64,000 bases of DNA from Rhodanobacteraceae bacterium (GCA_903970285.1 CAJCHN010000074.1:61999-125998), one strand, 5' to 3'. Counted from the stretch's first letter, positions 9,140-19,460 are shown. Numbers and translations are program-made. The notes: generated from the sequence alone by a model not told the origin.

Positions 9140-10449
9140 CGTGCGGCAGCCCCCTTCCGGTACGCCGCAATCGCCGCCTGCTGCACCTGCTTCAACGCTA
9201 CCCCGGACCGCGCCGCCGCGGCTTTGCAGTCTTCGAACTCCGGAGCGGCGTTCCATTCTTCTCCATCGCGAGAGCCAATCTTCATGCGAACCTCTCCAAA
9301 TTCCGTCGCCACCGCGACCTGCCTGCGGTCGAGACAGATACGCTGGTCCTGCCGCACCCGCACGCCGAGCGTGCTGGTCTCGCGCAGGATCAGCCTGGTC
9401 ATGGCGTCGGCGGCCTCCGGCTCCGAGAGCACGGTCAGCAGCGTGCCAGGACGCCCCTTCTTCATCACCACCGGTGTCAGCATCACGTCCAGCGCGCCCG
9501 CCGCCAGGGCCTGCTCGGCCACATAGGCGATCACCTGCGGCGACAGGTCGTCGAGCGCGGTTTCAATCACCGTCACGGTGCCCGCGCCGCGCTGCTTCAC
9601 AGAGTCCGTATCCGCTGTCTCTCCCACGGTCAGGCGCAGCACGTTCGGGAAGTCCCTGGGGTTTCGCGTGCCCGCGCCATAGCCAATCTGCTCCACCCGC
9701 ATGGCCGGCTGGGGACCGAACTGCGGAGCGAGCGCCCGCAGCAGCGCCGCGCCGGTTGGTGTCACCAGTTCCTTTTCAATGTGCGCCGAGTATGTCGGAA
9801 ACCCGCGCAGCAGGTCCGCCGTGGCAGGCGCAGGCACCGGAAAAAGCCCATGTGCACATTGCACCATGCCTCCGCCCACATTGACCGGAGAGCTGTACCA
9901 CGCGCCAATCTTCAAGTGGTGAATGCCCGCGCTGGCCGCGACGATATCGACGATCGCGTCGACCGCACCCACCTCGTGGAAGTGAATCTGATCGACCGGC
10001 ACATTGTGGATCTTCGCCTCAGAGCCGCCTAACAGTTCGAAGGCGCGGACCGCCGTCCGCTTCACCGTCGCATCCAGTGCAGCGCTCTCGATCAGCCCGC
10101 GGATGACGGTCAGCGAGCGCCCGTGCGCGTGCGCTTGTTCAGGCGTGTGCGGATGCTCATGCGCATGTCCGGTCCTGTGCAGATGCTGCGTCTGCGGCTG
10201 GTGCGAATGGGTATGCCTCGCCTGGTGCTCGAAGCTGCCGCCATCGGCCACTTCCTCGCCTTCCATGACGTGCACTTTGGTCGAGGCAATCCCGCTTCGG
10301 TCCACCTTCTCCACCTGGAGCGACGCCCCCAGCTTCAACTTCGCCGTCGCATCCTGCAGCACCCCGAGCGGCACGCCGGCATCGACCAGCGCCCCCAGCA
10401 GCATATCGCCGGAGATCCCGGCAAAACAATCCAGATAAGCAATCCGCAT
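9136..10449 (-). CDS. larC: LarC, nickel-inserting cyclometallase (single polypeptide)
   Basis: A 437-residue LarC. In the known pathway it inserts nickel into pyridinium-3,5-bisthiocarboxylate mononucleotide in a CTP-dependent reaction. The N-terminus is the typical MRIAYLDCFAGISGDMLLGAL block. A central histidine-rich stretch (about residues 75-110, many H-x-H and H-A-H units) is a likely nickel-holding segment. In some lactobacilli the gene is split and expressed by programmed frameshift; here it is one continuous frame. It lies 32 bases after larE and overlaps larB by four bases, so the three cofactor genes are probably co-transcribed and coupled. Confidence 0.95.
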   Translation of the reverse strand: MRIAYLDCFAGISGDMLLGALVDAGVPLGVLQDATAKLKLGASLQVEKVDRSGIASTKVHVMEGEEVADGGSFEHQARHTHSHQPQTQHLHRTGHAHEHPHTPEQAHAHGRSLTVIRGLIESAALDATVKRTAVRAFELLGGSEAKIHNVPVDQIHFHEVGAVDAIVDIVAASAGIHHLKIGAWYSSPVNVGGGMVQCAHGLFPVPAPATADLLRGFPTYSAHIEKELVTPTGAALLRALAPQFGPQPAMRVEQIGYGAGTRNPRDFPNVLRLTVGETADTDSVKQRGAGTVTVIETALDDLSPQVIAYVAEQALAAGALDVMLTPVVMKKGRPGTLLTVLSEPEAADAMTRLILRETSTLGVRVRQDQRICLDRRQVAVATEFGEVRMKIGSRDGEEWNAAPEFEDCKAAAARSGVALKQVQQAAIAAYRKGAAAR

Positions 10450-10481
10450 GCGTCTTCTCTTCTTTCCGTCTCGCTTGGTTT

Positions 10482-11327
10482 CTATTGGTTGCCGGCCGGC
10501 GCGATCGCTGAAACAGGCAACACCTCGTTCATCGAACCCGTGCGATAGCCCTGTGTGTCGAGCGTCGTGTAGCGGAAGCCTGCCCCGCGCAGCGCCTCCG
10601 TGATCCGATCCAGCGTCTCCAGGTTCAGCGCCCGCCGCAGATCTTCCCGGGCGATCTCGACGCGTGCCAAGTCCCCATGATGCCGCACCCGCACCCGGCG
10701 GAAGCCCATCGCCTGCAAGGCATCCTCAGCCTGCTCCACCTGCAGCAGGTTTTCCGCCGTCACCGGACGCCCATATTCGATCCGCGACGAGAGACACGCG
10801 CTCGCCGGCTTGTTCGCCAGTTCCAGTCCAGCCTGCCGAGCCAGCGCGCGAATCTCTGCCTTGGTCAGCTCCGCCTCGGCCAGCGGAGCCAGCGCACCAT
10901 GCATGGTTGCCGCGCGCTGCCCCGGCCGGAACTCGCCGCGATCGTCCAGGTTCATGCCATACGCCAGGTGGGAGAAGCCGAGCTCCGCACGCGTCTTCTC
11001 CATCTGCGTAAACAGCTCGTTCTTGCAGTGGAAGCAGCGCTGCGCATCATTGCGCGCGTACTCGGAGTTATCCAGCTCCGCTGTATGCAGGATGTGCGTT
11101 GGAATGCCGTGCCAGGCGGTAAACTCGAGCGCCGCGACCAGTTCCTTGCGCGGCAGCGATGCCGAATCCGCAATCACCGCCAGCATCCGATCGCCCAGCG
11201 CGCGATACGCCGCGTACGCCAGGTACGCCGAATCTGTGCCGCCCGAGTAGGCCACCAGCAGCGACCCCAGGCCCGCCAGCCGCGCCTCCAGCCTTGCCGA
11301 CTTTTCCGCCAACTCCATCGTCTTCAT
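10482..11327 (-). CDS. larE: LarE, sulfur transferase of nickel-pincer cofactor synthesis
   Basis: A 281-residue PP-loop ATPase of the LarE family, which adenylates the pyridinium carboxylates and replaces them with thiocarboxylates. The pyrophosphatase loop is SGGTDS at residues 28-33. The cysteine in ASACLSSRIEYG corresponds to the region of the sacrificial Cys of Lactobacillus LarE. An extra CxxC pair (RCFHCK) is also present, so an iron-sulfur type that avoids self-sacrifice is possible. Start choice is uncertain: ATGs at 11318, 11327, 11357 and 11372 are in frame, none with a strong ribosome site. 11327 gives the family-like distance of about 27 residues before the loop. The first 30 bases upstream repeat the motif CGTCTTCATCC. 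Confidence 0.92.
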   Translation of the reverse strand: MKTMELAEKSARLEARLAGLGSLLVAYSGGTDSAYLAYAAYRALGDRMLAVIADSASLPRKELVAALEFTAWHGIPTHILHTAELDNSEYARNDAQRCFHCKNELFTQMEKTRAELGFSHLAYGMNLDDRGEFRPGQRAATMHGALAPLAEAELTKAEIRALARQAGLELANKPASACLSSRIEYGRPVTAENLLQVEQAEDALQAMGFRRVRVRHHGDLARVEIAREDLRRALNLETLDRITEALRGAGFRYTTLDTQGYRTGSMNEVLPVSAIAPAGNQ

Positions 11328-11358
11328 CCGTCTCGATCCATCTGGTTCCGTCTTCATC

Positions 11359-12129
11359 CTAGGCCCAACCATGCATCAACGCCGGCAGCCGGTCACTGGT
11401 GCCGGAAAGAAAGATCAGCCCCACGCCAAGGCTGTAGACCGCCGCCAGCCCGGTCACAAACGCCTGCAGCCGCGGTCGCCGGGCGCTTCCCGCGAAGATC
11501 CCTGAAGCGCTGGCCGTCATCACGGTGTTCATCAGCAGCAGTCCGGCGATAAAGCACACTAAACCCAGAAAGCCGCGCGCCGTTCCGCCCAGGTTTGCCG
11601 CCAGCAGGAACAGCAGCAGCTGCGTCGGCGTCTCCGCGCCCAGCCCGTGGATGATCCCGACCACGAACACCGACCCGCGGTCGTAGCGGAACGAAAACGC
11701 CTCCGGCCGCGGCAGGTGCGGATTGGCGATCTGCCGCACCCTCCATCCCGCATAGCGCGCGCCCGAGACCAGCAGCGCGATGCGGCTGCGCGGAACGTGT
11801 GCATGCCCCTGCCCGTCGCCTGCCCGCCGCCGCGCGAACGTCCAAAGCACATACAGCGCCAGTACCACCAGCGTCGCACCCACCAGCCGCTCACCGATCG
11901 CATCCAGGTGTGCAGGCAGGGAAAGATGAAGGAAGATGACCGCCGAACCCAGCAACGCGACTGTGAGCGCATGGCCAAGCGCATAGAGCAATCCCAGCGC
12001 CATACCCTCCCGCCGTCCGCTCTGCACGCTCGTGATATCCGAGATCGCCGCCAGGTGGTCGTAGTCGAACCCATGCCGCAGACCGAGCAGCGCGCAGGAG
12101 AACAGAGCGAGTTCAAGGGGAGTCGACAT
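11359..12129 (-). CDS. NicO/HoxN-like nickel (cobalt) permease
   Basis: A 256-residue polytopic inner-membrane protein. The first helix carries [15 protein letters not shown], matching the metal-binding signature RHAxDADHIxAIDN of NiCoT transporters, and a second motif HGLGAET sits further on. About six or seven hydrophobic helices are visible, with a His-containing loop (GQGHAHVP) in the middle. The chosen ATG (12127-12129) begins just before the first helix; a longer frame to 12243 is unlikely because the added residues are not family-like. The stop is one base from an in-frame larE ATG. Its place at the head of the lar genes makes nickel import for the pincer cofactor the obvious role. Confidence 0.9.
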   Translation of the reverse strand: MSTPLELALFSCALLGLRHGFDYDHLAAISDITSVQSGRREGMALGLLYALGHALTVALLGSAVIFLHLSLPAHLDAIGERLVGATLVVLALYVLWTFARRRAGDGQGHAHVPRSRIALLVSGARYAGWRVRQIANPHLPRPEAFSFRYDRGSVFVVGIIHGLGAETPTQLLLFLLAANLGGTARGFLGLVCFIAGLLLMNTVMTASASGIFAGSARRPRLQAFVTGLAAVYSLGVGLIFLSGTSDRLPALMHGWA

Positions 12130-12308
12130 GGCGGAACACCCGTAGGATGCATAAAATCGCCGGACGAACACCTCGCCGGGCAGGCACCCGGCCAACCCTC
12201 CGGGCACCAGTCTATGATTGGCTCCACATTTTCGATCGCGCAAAACTCCGCCGGCTATTCGCGCAAAATGCCGGCATCTATACCTCTGAACCTCGAGGAG
12301 ATTTGTCC

Positions 12309-12908
12309 ATGAACATGAAATCCGTACGCGGCCTGGCCGCGGTTGCCGTCCTTGCCGTGTCGCCGGCCTTCTTCGCCCAAGCCCAGATGAAAGATGGTCC
12401 TACCCCCCGGATCGCTCCAGGCACGCTCGTCGACCCGCAGAAGTCTTTCGACGCCATGCTCACCAGCTTCGAGGTGGAGTTTACCGGGGCTGCGAAGGCC
12501 ATGCCGGCGGAGAAATACAGCTTCGCTCCGAGCGCCACCACCTTCGCACCCGCGCAGCACGACGACTTTAAAGGTGTCCGCACCTTCGCCCAGCAGGTCA
12601 CCCACGTCGCCCAGGCCAATTACTTCTATGCCAGCAGCTTTGGCAGCATGCCGCCCGATGTCGACGTCCAGGCCCTGGGGAAGCTGACCGACAAGGACCA
12701 GGTGCTGGCCGCGCTCGCCGCCTCCTTCGTCTTCGCCCACAAAGCAGTCGCCAACCTCACCGATAAGAATGCCTTTGAGAGCGTTCACGAGAACGACACC
12801 CGCGCCTCGCTCGCCGGCGGCCTGGTCGCTCACGGCTTCGACCACTACGGCCAGATGGTCGAGTACCTGCGCATGAACGGCATCGTACCGCCGGCCAGTA
12901 TGAAGTAA
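12309..12908 (+). CDS. Secreted DinB-like four-helix protein
   Basis: A 199-residue protein with an N-terminal signal peptide (hydrophobic core [17 protein letters not shown], cleavage near residue 26) and a DinB/YfiT fold. Metal-ligand histidines expected in this family are present in [10 protein letters not shown] and in HGFDHYGQM. DinB proteins are metal-dependent four-helix bundles, some of them thiol transferases; the exported type common in acidobacteria has no known function. The ATG at 12309 is preceded by GAGGAG at suitable spacing. The following dehydrogenase starts 13 bases downstream, so the two are probably co-transcribed. Confidence 0.88.
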   Translation: MNMKSVRGLAAVAVLAVSPAFFAQAQMKDGPTPRIAPGTLVDPQKSFDAMLTSFEVEFTGAAKAMPAEKYSFAPSATTFAPAQHDDFKGVRTFAQQVTHVAQANYFYASSFGSMPPDVDVQALGKLTDKDQVLAALAASFVFAHKAVANLTDKNAFESVHENDTRASLAGGLVAHGFDHYGQMVEYLRMNGIVPPASMK

Positions 12909-12921
12909 GAGCGAAGGGAAC

Positions 12922-13914
12922 ATGCGCGCAGCGGTCTTCAACCCGGCCATCAGTACCCCGGAGCACCTCCTCACGCTCGAAGACGTGCCGAAGCCGCAGC
13001 TCGCCCCCGGCGAAGTATTGCTCCGGGTGATCGCCTGCGGCGTCTGCCGCACCGATCTCCACATCGTCGAGGGCGATCTGCCGCCGCTCCGACCCAGCGT
13101 CATTCCCGGCCACCAGGTCGTCGGCGAGGTGGTCGACGGCGCCACGCCGGAGCTTCCGCTCGGCACCCACGCGGGGGCCATCTGGCTCGGCGGCACCGAC
13201 GGCGGCTGCTGGTTCTGCCGCCACCAGATGGAGAACCTCTGCGACCATCCGGTCTTCACCGGCTACACCATCCACGGCGGTTACGCGGAGTTCGTCGCCG
13301 TCCGCGCCGGCTTCGCGATTCCGCTGCCGCCCCGCGTCGACACTCCCAGCGCCGCACCGCTGCTCTGCGCGGGCATCATCGGCTTCCGCAGCCTGCGCGT
13401 GGCCGGCGTCGAACCCGGCGAGCGTATCGGTCTCTATGGCTTCGGCAGCTCCGCCGCCCTGGCCATCCAGGTGCTCCATTCCTGGCAGTGCGAGGTTTAC
13501 GTCGTCACCCGCGGCGAAGCGCACCGCCAGGCTGCCCGCGCCGCCGGAGCCCGCTGGGTCGGCGACGAAGACGCGCGGCCGCCGGTCGCGCTCGACCGCG
13601 CCCTCACTTTCGCGCCCGCCGGCAAGGTGGTGGTCAGCGCTCTCTCCGCGCTGCGCAAGGGCGGAGTCGTCGCCATCAATGCCGTCCACCTCGATCAGAT
13701 GCCTGCCTTCGACTACGACACCCTGCTCTGGGGCGAACGCCAGATTCGCAGCGTCGCCAACGTGACCCGACAGGACGCCCGCGACTTCCTCGACCTCGCC
13801 GCCCGGCTGAACATCAGGCCGCGCATCGTCCGGTTCGCGCTCGAACAGGCAAACGAAGCGCTTGAAGCCGTCAAGCACGAGACGGAAGACGGCTCAGCCG
13901 TCCTCGTGCTGTAA
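12922..13914 (+). CDS. Zinc-dependent alcohol dehydrogenase family protein
   Basis: A 330-residue medium-chain dehydrogenase. The catalytic zinc Cys is in CGVCRTDLH and the conserved Glu/His region in PGHQVVGEVVDG. The nucleotide fold has GFGSSAA in place of the usual GxGxxG. The structural zinc lobe reads DGGCWFCRHQMENLC, keeping three of the four cysteines; the first is Asp. Asp may still act as a ligand, or the structural site may be lost. It resembles the short zinc-binding family of propanol-preferring dehydrogenases. A GAAGGGA ribosome site precedes the ATG. It follows the DinB gene closely; substrate unknown. Confidence 0.92.
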   Translation: MRAAVFNPAISTPEHLLTLEDVPKPQLAPGEVLLRVIACGVCRTDLHIVEGDLPPLRPSVIPGHQVVGEVVDGATPELPLGTHAGAIWLGGTDGGCWFCRHQMENLCDHPVFTGYTIHGGYAEFVAVRAGFAIPLPPRVDTPSAAPLLCAGIIGFRSLRVAGVEPGERIGLYGFGSSAALAIQVLHSWQCEVYVVTRGEAHRQAARAAGARWVGDEDARPPVALDRALTFAPAGKVVVSALSALRKGGVVAINAVHLDQMPAFDYDTLLWGERQIRSVANVTRQDARDFLDLAARLNIRPRIVRFALEQANEALEAVKHETEDGSAVLVL

Positions 13915-14052
13915 AGCAGCGAATTGCACCTCGCGACCGAGGGAGCGCCACGAATCGATGCTCGTGGCGCGCCTCTCAGTGGATCAGCACCAGACCTGGA
14001 GGGGCGCCATCGGGAGCGCCACGCGAAGCGGTAAAGGCATCACCAAGCGACC

Positions 14053-15105
14053 CTACTTCCTCCCTATCACGAGCACCTCGAACGTATCCGGCACCACCGT
14101 TGGCCGCGGATGCGGATTGGCCGTCGTGGCTTCCGGACGCGGACCATATTGCGCCGTCACCAGGTACACCCGGTCGGTGGCATCGTCGTACGCCATGGTC
14201 CGCGCACCCCGCTCGGTCGGCAGCGTCTCGATCGTCTTGTAGCCGTGCGCTGCGTCCACCACGCTCAGGCTGCCCTCGCCATTGGAGCTGAACGCCAGCT
14301 GCTGCTTCGGGTCGAACCCCGCCGCATCGGGGCCATCGCCAATCGCCGCCGTTGCAATCTGCTTGCCGCTCTCCGCGTCCACAACGCCCATGGTCTTCCC
14401 GTCGCATACCGGAAACAGCCGGTGGTGCGCCGTATCGATCGCCAGGCCCGAGGGCGATTCGCACCCGGTCAGCGGCCAGGTCGCGACCAGCGTCTTGCTG
14501 TGGGCGTCCAACTTCACAATCGTGTTCTTATCCTCTATGTTGTCGAAGACGTTGCCCTTGCCGTCCGCCTGCGGGAACTCCGGCCTGCCCGGCAGGTCGA
14601 TGGTCGCCACCACCTGGCGCGTTCCCGCATCGATCACCGTCGCGTTCTTGCTGCGGCCATTGAACGCCCACACCGTCTTTGTCACCGGCTCAAACGCGAT
14701 GCCGTCCGGGTTGGTTCCCGCCGGAATCGTTGCCAGCGTCGCAAACGTCTTGCGGTCGAAGACGACCACGGCGTTGCCGCCGCCATCGCTGATATAGCCG
14801 ACCTTACCCTCTGAATCGAGCGCAACCCCGTGCGTCCCCTTCATGCCGGTAATCGCGCCCACCGGCTTGCCGGTCTGGGTATCGATTACCTCCACCCGCG
14901 GACCATGCGTGAGGTAAAGGAGGTGCGCACCCGGGTCGGCCAGCAGATAGTCCCATCCGCCCGTGCCGCCAATCTTCCAGTGATCCAGCACCTGGTACGG
15001 CTGTTGCGCAAGCGCGGGGCCGGCGCCGAGCACCAGCGTGGACAGGCCAAGGGCCAGCGTACAAAGTGCGCCTGGCGAGACCGGGCGCGGGAAAGGGTAA
15101 GGCAT
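14053..15105 (-). CDS. Secreted YVTN/YncE-type beta-propeller protein
   Basis: A 350-residue exported protein. The signal peptide spans about residues 1-33, ending in GPALAQ. The rest is a run of roughly 40-residue beta-propeller blades with YVTN-like cores such as VEVIDTQTGKPVGAI, VVVFDRKTFATLATI and ATVIDAGTRQVVATI. Such propellers are periplasmic or surface proteins used in binding; no catalytic residue is evident. The start is supported by AGGAG eight bases upstream of the ATG. The downstream region towards 13915 holds no other gene. Confidence 0.92.
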   Translation of the reverse strand: MPYPFPRPVSPGALCTLALGLSTLVLGAGPALAQQPYQVLDHWKIGGTGGWDYLLADPGAHLLYLTHGPRVEVIDTQTGKPVGAITGMKGTHGVALDSEGKVGYISDGGGNAVVVFDRKTFATLATIPAGTNPDGIAFEPVTKTVWAFNGRSKNATVIDAGTRQVVATIDLPGRPEFPQADGKGNVFDNIEDKNTIVKLDAHSKTLVATWPLTGCESPSGLAIDTAHHRLFPVCDGKTMGVVDAESGKQIATAAIGDGPDAAGFDPKQQLAFSSNGEGSLSVVDAAHGYKTIETLPTERGARTMAYDDATDRVYLVTAQYGPRPEATTANPHPRPTVVPDTFEVLVIGRK

Positions 15106-15170
15106 GAAATCTCCTGAGGAAAGAGTTGACCGCGCCCCCAGTATCGCTCATCCCGGCAGGCGGTTACGAC

Positions 15171-16445
15171 CTAAACCGCCGCCACCTCCGACAAGTTCGA
15201 CTCTTCCTCTTCCTCATCCGCAAACGCTCGACCTGTCCCGAACAGCCCCACCGTTACCAGCAGCACAATCACGGGCTCAATCGGCTGCCGGTAATCTGAC
15301 GAGCTGTGGGTCAGGTAGTACGGCAGCGGAAACACCAGCACCGCCAACAGGTACGGCAGCACGCCGCCCGCGTCCTCGCGCCACCAGCACCGCAGCCCCT
15401 GCACCATGAACCACGTCAGGAAGATGCAGAACGGCACATTCGGCAGGTCGAGCGGTTCGGCCGCCAGATAGCGATGCGAGAACGACCAGAACCCCGTCCA
15501 GAAACGTACCGCCCGGCGTATGCAGAGCCCGGCGAAAAACAGCTTGTGCTGCGCCACCCAGTCCGCCGCCAGCACACGTTTCTCCGCCATGTAGGCGATC
15601 TCTCCCAGCGCCTGGTAGCGGCGCATCTCATTGGGATTGCTGGCCGGATGCGCCCATTCCGCGTTCGAGTTGAACGTGTCACCGTTGTTGCCTGCATAAA
15701 ACTCAAGCCAGTATCCGTCGCGCAGGAAGAACTTCGCATGCATCGCCCGCTCCGACTGGAGCGCCCACGGCGCGCACACCGCGGCAAACATCACGCATGC
15801 CAGCAGACCCTTCGCCGCCCACCGTCCATCCACCCGCCAGACCTTGTAAACCGCCAGCAGCAGCAGAACCGGCAGCAGCGAGCAGATGCTCGGGTTCGAG
15901 AGCGCCGCTACCCCGTACAGTGCGCCAAAGCCCGCCCACGCCCACCAGCCGCGCAGATGCAGCTTCTGCGCGGCCAGCAGGCAGCAGGTAAACAACAGCG
16001 AGGTCAGTGCATAGTCCCACACCCGCCCGGCCGAAAAATAAATTGCAAACGGATAGACCGCCCACGCCACCGACGCGATCCGCGCCGACCGCGAATCCAG
16101 CGCATTGCGTGCCAGAAGATAAAGCGGCACACACGTCAAGGACGAGAACACGCTGTTCAACGCCAGAGTCACAAACGCGGCGTCCGGCGTGTACAACCCG
16201 AACACCCGGAAAATCCCCGCCAGCAGGTATGGATAGAGTGGCGGCACCAGCGCAGTGGGCCCGGTCAGCGGCAGGAACGGCGAGCTGAAGCCAAGGCCCA
16301 GAGCCAGGCTCCGCGCCGTCCACCCCATCTCCCAGCCAAACAGGTTGTGATCGGCCGCACCGAGGGCCACCTCACGGAACCCGTACGCCACCACCACCAT
16401 GCGGATTGACAACCCCAGCAGAAAGATCGCCGTCAGCCACCGCAC
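15171..16445 (-). CDS. Polytopic glycosyltransferase (ArnT/PMT-like, GT39 family type)
   Basis: A 424-residue inner-membrane protein with about ten hydrophobic helices. After the first helix comes a periplasmic loop with acidic residues (GAADHNLFGWEMG) and PPLYPYLLAGIFRVFG, the arrangement seen in lipid-linked sugar transferases of the ArnT and protein O-mannosyltransferase type. A soluble middle segment (about 225-300) and an acidic cytoplasmic tail (ADEEEEESN) follow. It would transfer a sugar from a polyprenyl-phosphate donor to lipid or protein at the periplasmic face; the acceptor is unknown. The start is GTG with a weak ribosome site, and the frame stays open upstream without a good start, so the N-terminus may be slightly longer. 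Confidence 0.82.
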   Translation of the reverse strand: MRWLTAIFLLGLSIRMVVVAYGFREVALGAADHNLFGWEMGWTARSLALGLGFSSPFLPLTGPTALVPPLYPYLLAGIFRVFGLYTPDAAFVTLALNSVFSSLTCVPLYLLARNALDSRSARIASVAWAVYPFAIYFSAGRVWDYALTSLLFTCCLLAAQKLHLRGWWAWAGFGALYGVAALSNPSICSLLPVLLLLAVYKVWRVDGRWAAKGLLACVMFAAVCAPWALQSERAMHAKFFLRDGYWLEFYAGNNGDTFNSNAEWAHPASNPNEMRRYQALGEIAYMAEKRVLAADWVAQHKLFFAGLCIRRAVRFWTGFWSFSHRYLAAEPLDLPNVPFCIFLTWFMVQGLRCWWREDAGGVLPYLLAVLVFPLPYYLTHSSSDYRQPIEPVIVLLVTVGLFGTGRAFADEEEEESNLSEVAAV

Positions 16446-16720
16446 CGGCGATCGACTGAAGAAACCGTAAGCTGCCTCCAGCGCGGAATTGCCTGCGCGC
16501 GGGGATCTCCAGTCGGCGGAGCTCTGAACCTGCTCTGTACTTGCTGAAAGAATCGAGATGGGGACCGCTTTCCTGTGTGCTGTTGAGTTTTACGAATCGT
16601 GGTCTGCCGTAGCGAAAGCCTTGCTCCAGTCCACGTGCCTGCCGGTCTACGTTTGCTTAGACCCAAAAGTGGCGCAACAGGTTATATCGTGCCTCAGATT
16701 TCTTCCGCCGCCCGTTCTCT

Positions 16721-17587
16721 CTAGCGTAAATGTGCACCCAGTTCCACTGCAGCATTCCGTAATGGTCCAAGAAACCGGGTCTGCATGTCGAATACCGGCA
16801 TCCTCGGCGCGTTCCCCGACAGATTCACCGTCGCCACCACCTTCCCGTTCGGCGCATACACCGGCACCGCGAGCGAACGCAGCCCCACCTCCAGCTCCTG
16901 GTCGACCAGCGCATATCCCAGCCGGCGCACATTCCTGAGCGCCAGCCGAAGCTTCTCCACCGACGTAATCGTCCGCGTCGTGTGCGGCGTCAGCTCCGCC
17001 CGGCCCAGGTACGCCTCCAGCTGCTCCGGCGGCAGGTACGCCAGCAGCACCCTCCCCATGGACGTGCAGTACGCCGGCAGCCGTGACCCGATATGCAGAT
17101 CCACCGCCATCACCCGCGACGGCACCGTCGTCCGCGCGATGTACACAATCTCGTCGCCATCCAGCGTCGCCACTGAAAAGCTCTCGCGATACATCTGCGA
17201 CATCCGCTCCAGAATCGGCTGCGCCGACTGCGACAGCGATGACGACGTCGTATACGTCTGAGACAGCGTCAGCATCCGCGGCCGCAACGCGTACCGCTGC
17301 CCATCCTCCGCGCCCGCGAAACCCAGCTTGGTCAGCGTGTACAGGCAGCGCCGCACCGCCGCCCGCGATAGTCCGGTCTTGATGGAAAGCTGCGAGATCG
17401 TCATCTGTGGACTTTGTTGCGTGAACGCCTGGATCACCATCAGCCCACGCGCCAGCGATGTCATGAAGTTCGGGTCGCCCTGGTAGATCTCCAGGCTCGC
17501 CGCCGGCGTTGTACGCACCGGCGCCTCGGCGCCTTCGGCAGGATTGGCCGGATCAACTGGGGTCGCGGGACGTGGAGACAACGGCAT
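16721..17587 (-). CDS. IclR-family transcriptional regulator (PcaR/PobR subtype)
   Basis: A 288-residue regulator. After a Pro-rich leader comes a winged helix-turn-helix (about residues 40-105, ISQLSIKTGLSRAAVRRCLYTL), then the IclR effector-binding domain with GSRLPAYCTSMGRVLLA. The subtype resembles the regulators of aromatic acid (protocatechuate, 4-hydroxybenzoate) catabolism. No target genes of that kind are adjacent; it is divergent from pgi with about 215 bases between, so it could act there or on itself. The chosen ATG at 17585-17587 has AAAGGATG upstream; a longer frame to 17761 lacks family similarity. Confidence 0.93.
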   Translation of the reverse strand: MPLSPRPATPVDPANPAEGAEAPVRTTPAASLEIYQGDPNFMTSLARGLMVIQAFTQQSPQMTISQLSIKTGLSRAAVRRCLYTLTKLGFAGAEDGQRYALRPRMLTLSQTYTTSSSLSQSAQPILERMSQMYRESFSVATLDGDEIVYIARTTVPSRVMAVDLHIGSRLPAYCTSMGRVLLAYLPPEQLEAYLGRAELTPHTTRTITSVEKLRLALRNVRRLGYALVDQELEVGLRSLAVPVYAPNGKVVATVNLSGNAPRMPVFDMQTRFLGPLRNAAVELGAHLR

Positions 17588-17802
17588 CGCTTCATCCTTT
17601 CCGCCCCATCTACCGGTCGCAGGCGACCTCGTGCGATAGACGGACTCATCTAACGATAAACGCACGGAACAGCCACAGGCAACCACTCCAAATTCAATCC
17701 ACAGGCGCGGATTTTCATGAGAGAATTGGCTCCGCTGCGGGCCGCGGCCCTCTACACTCACCTACATCCATCAGCAGACTCACTAAGGAGATGTGAAACG
17801 TT

Positions 17803-19434
17803 ATGGCAACGGAACGGAAACCCCTGGCAGAACGCGCGGCGTGGCAGGCCCTCCAGAAACATCATCAGCAGATCGCCGGGAAGCACCTGCGCGATCTCTT
17901 CGCCGCAGACCCTGCCCGCGGCGAGCGCTACACCGCCGAGGCGGCCGGCATCTTCCTCGACTACTCCAAGAACCGCATCGACGACGAAACTCTTAAGCTG
18001 CTCCTCCAGCTTGCCGAAGAGTCGGGCGTCGCCGAGCGGCGCGATGCCATGTTCTCCGGCGAAAAGATCAACATCACCGAGAACCGCGCCGTCCTGCACG
18101 TCGCCCTGCGCGCGCCCAAGGGCGAAAAGATCCTTGTCGACGGCGAAGACCAGGTTGCCCTCGTCCATGAAGTGCTCGAGAAGATGGCCGGCTTCTCAGA
18201 AAAAATCCGCTCCGGCGAGTGGAAAGGCTACACCGGCAAGCCCATCAAGAACATCGTCAACATCGGTATCGGCGGCTCCGACCTCGGCCCCGTGATGGCC
18301 TACGAAGCGCTCAAGCATTACACCCAGCGCGACCTCACCTTCCGCTTCGTCTCCAACGTCGACGGCACCGACTTCGCCGAGGCCGTCATCGACCTGAGCG
18401 CCGACGAAACTCTCTTCCTGGTGGCCTCGAAGACCTTCACCACGCTCGAGACCATGACCAACGCCCACTCCGCCCGCACCTGGGCGCTCGCGTCGCTGAA
18501 GGAGGACGCGGCCATCGCCAAACATTTTGTGGCGATCTCCACGAACGCCAAAGAAGTCGCCAAGTTCGGCATCGACACCGCAAATATGTTCGGCTTCTGG
18601 GACTGGGTCGGGGGACGGTACTCGATGGACTCGGCCATCGGCCTCTCCACCATGCTCGCCATTGGTCCAGACAACTTCTACGACCTGCTGAGCGGCTTCC
18701 ACGAGATGGACGTGCACTTCAAGTCCACCCCCTTCGAGAAGAACCTCCCCGTCCTCCTGGGCCTGCTCACCGTCTGGTATGCCGACTTCTTCAATGCCCA
18801 GACCGTCGCCATCCTGCCCTACGAGCAATACCTCAAGCGCTTCCCCGCGTACCTCCAGCAGCTCACCATGGAGTCCAACGGGAAGCACGTCACGCTCGAA
18901 GGAGCAACCGTCAACTACGAGACCGGCCCCATCTACTGGGGCGAGCCCGGAACCAACGGCCAGCACTCCTTCTACCAGCTCATTCACCAGGGAACCCGAC
19001 TCATCCCCTGCGACTTCATCGGCTTCTTCAAGACCCTGAACCCGCTGGGACGCCACCACGACATGCTGATGGCCAATGTCTTCGCCCAGGCTGAAGCCCT
19101 CGCCTTCGGCAAGACCGCCGACCAGGTGAAGGCCGAAGGCGTGCCCGAAAATCTCGTCCCGCACAAAGTCTTCGAGGGCAACCGGCCGTCGAACGTCATC
19201 CTCGCCGACAAGCTTACGCCGGCCTTGCTCGGCAAGCTGGTCGCCCTCTACGAGCACGCCGTCTTCACCCAGGGCGCGATCTGGAACATCGACTCCTTCG
19301 ACCAGTGGGGCGTTGAACTCGGCAAGGTGCTCGCCACCCGCATCCTTGGCGAGCTCGAAGCCGAAAAGGAACCCGCCGCCGGCCACGACTCCTCGACCAA
19401 CGCTCTCATCCAGAAGTACCGGGTCAGCAAGTAA
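17803..19434 (+). CDS. pgi: Glucose-6-phosphate isomerase
   Basis: A 543-residue cytosolic enzyme interconverting glucose 6-phosphate and fructose 6-phosphate. Family signatures are clear: [16 protein letters not shown] in the sugar-phosphate site, [11 protein letters not shown], the catalytic Glu/His region [13 protein letters not shown], and [14 protein letters not shown] near the C-terminus. The length is that of the standard (E. coli-like) family. AAGGAG lies 13 bases upstream of the ATG. Convergent with the next gene across a short hairpin. Confidence 0.98.
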   Translation: MATERKPLAERAAWQALQKHHQQIAGKHLRDLFAADPARGERYTAEAAGIFLDYSKNRIDDETLKLLLQLAEESGVAERRDAMFSGEKINITENRAVLHVALRAPKGEKILVDGEDQVALVHEVLEKMAGFSEKIRSGEWKGYTGKPIKNIVNIGIGGSDLGPVMAYEALKHYTQRDLTFRFVSNVDGTDFAEAVIDLSADETLFLVASKTFTTLETMTNAHSARTWALASLKEDAAIAKHFVAISTNAKEVAKFGIDTANMFGFWDWVGGRYSMDSAIGLSTMLAIGPDNFYDLLSGFHEMDVHFKSTPFEKNLPVLLGLLTVWYADFFNAQTVAILPYEQYLKRFPAYLQQLTMESNGKHVTLEGATVNYETGPIYWGEPGTNGQHSFYQLIHQGTRLIPCDFIGFFKTLNPLGRHHDMLMANVFAQAEALAFGKTADQVKAEGVPENLVPHKVFEGNRPSNVILADKLTPALLGKLVALYEHAVFTQGAIWNIDSFDQWGVELGKVLATRILGELEAEKEPAAGHDSSTNALIQKYRVSK

Positions 19435-19460
19435 CCCACCTCACCCAGGTGGCCGACGTA

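Noticed and set aside
8214..9170. Minus-strand extension of the aldo/keto reductase frame over larB
   Set aside because: The extra N-terminal part is larB in the wrong frame; the Tat signal and ribosome site fix the start at 8213.
12130..12308. Possible riboswitch (cobalamin or nickel) upstream of the nickel permease
   Set aside because: GC-rich inverted repeats are present, but none of the conserved core sequences I know are.
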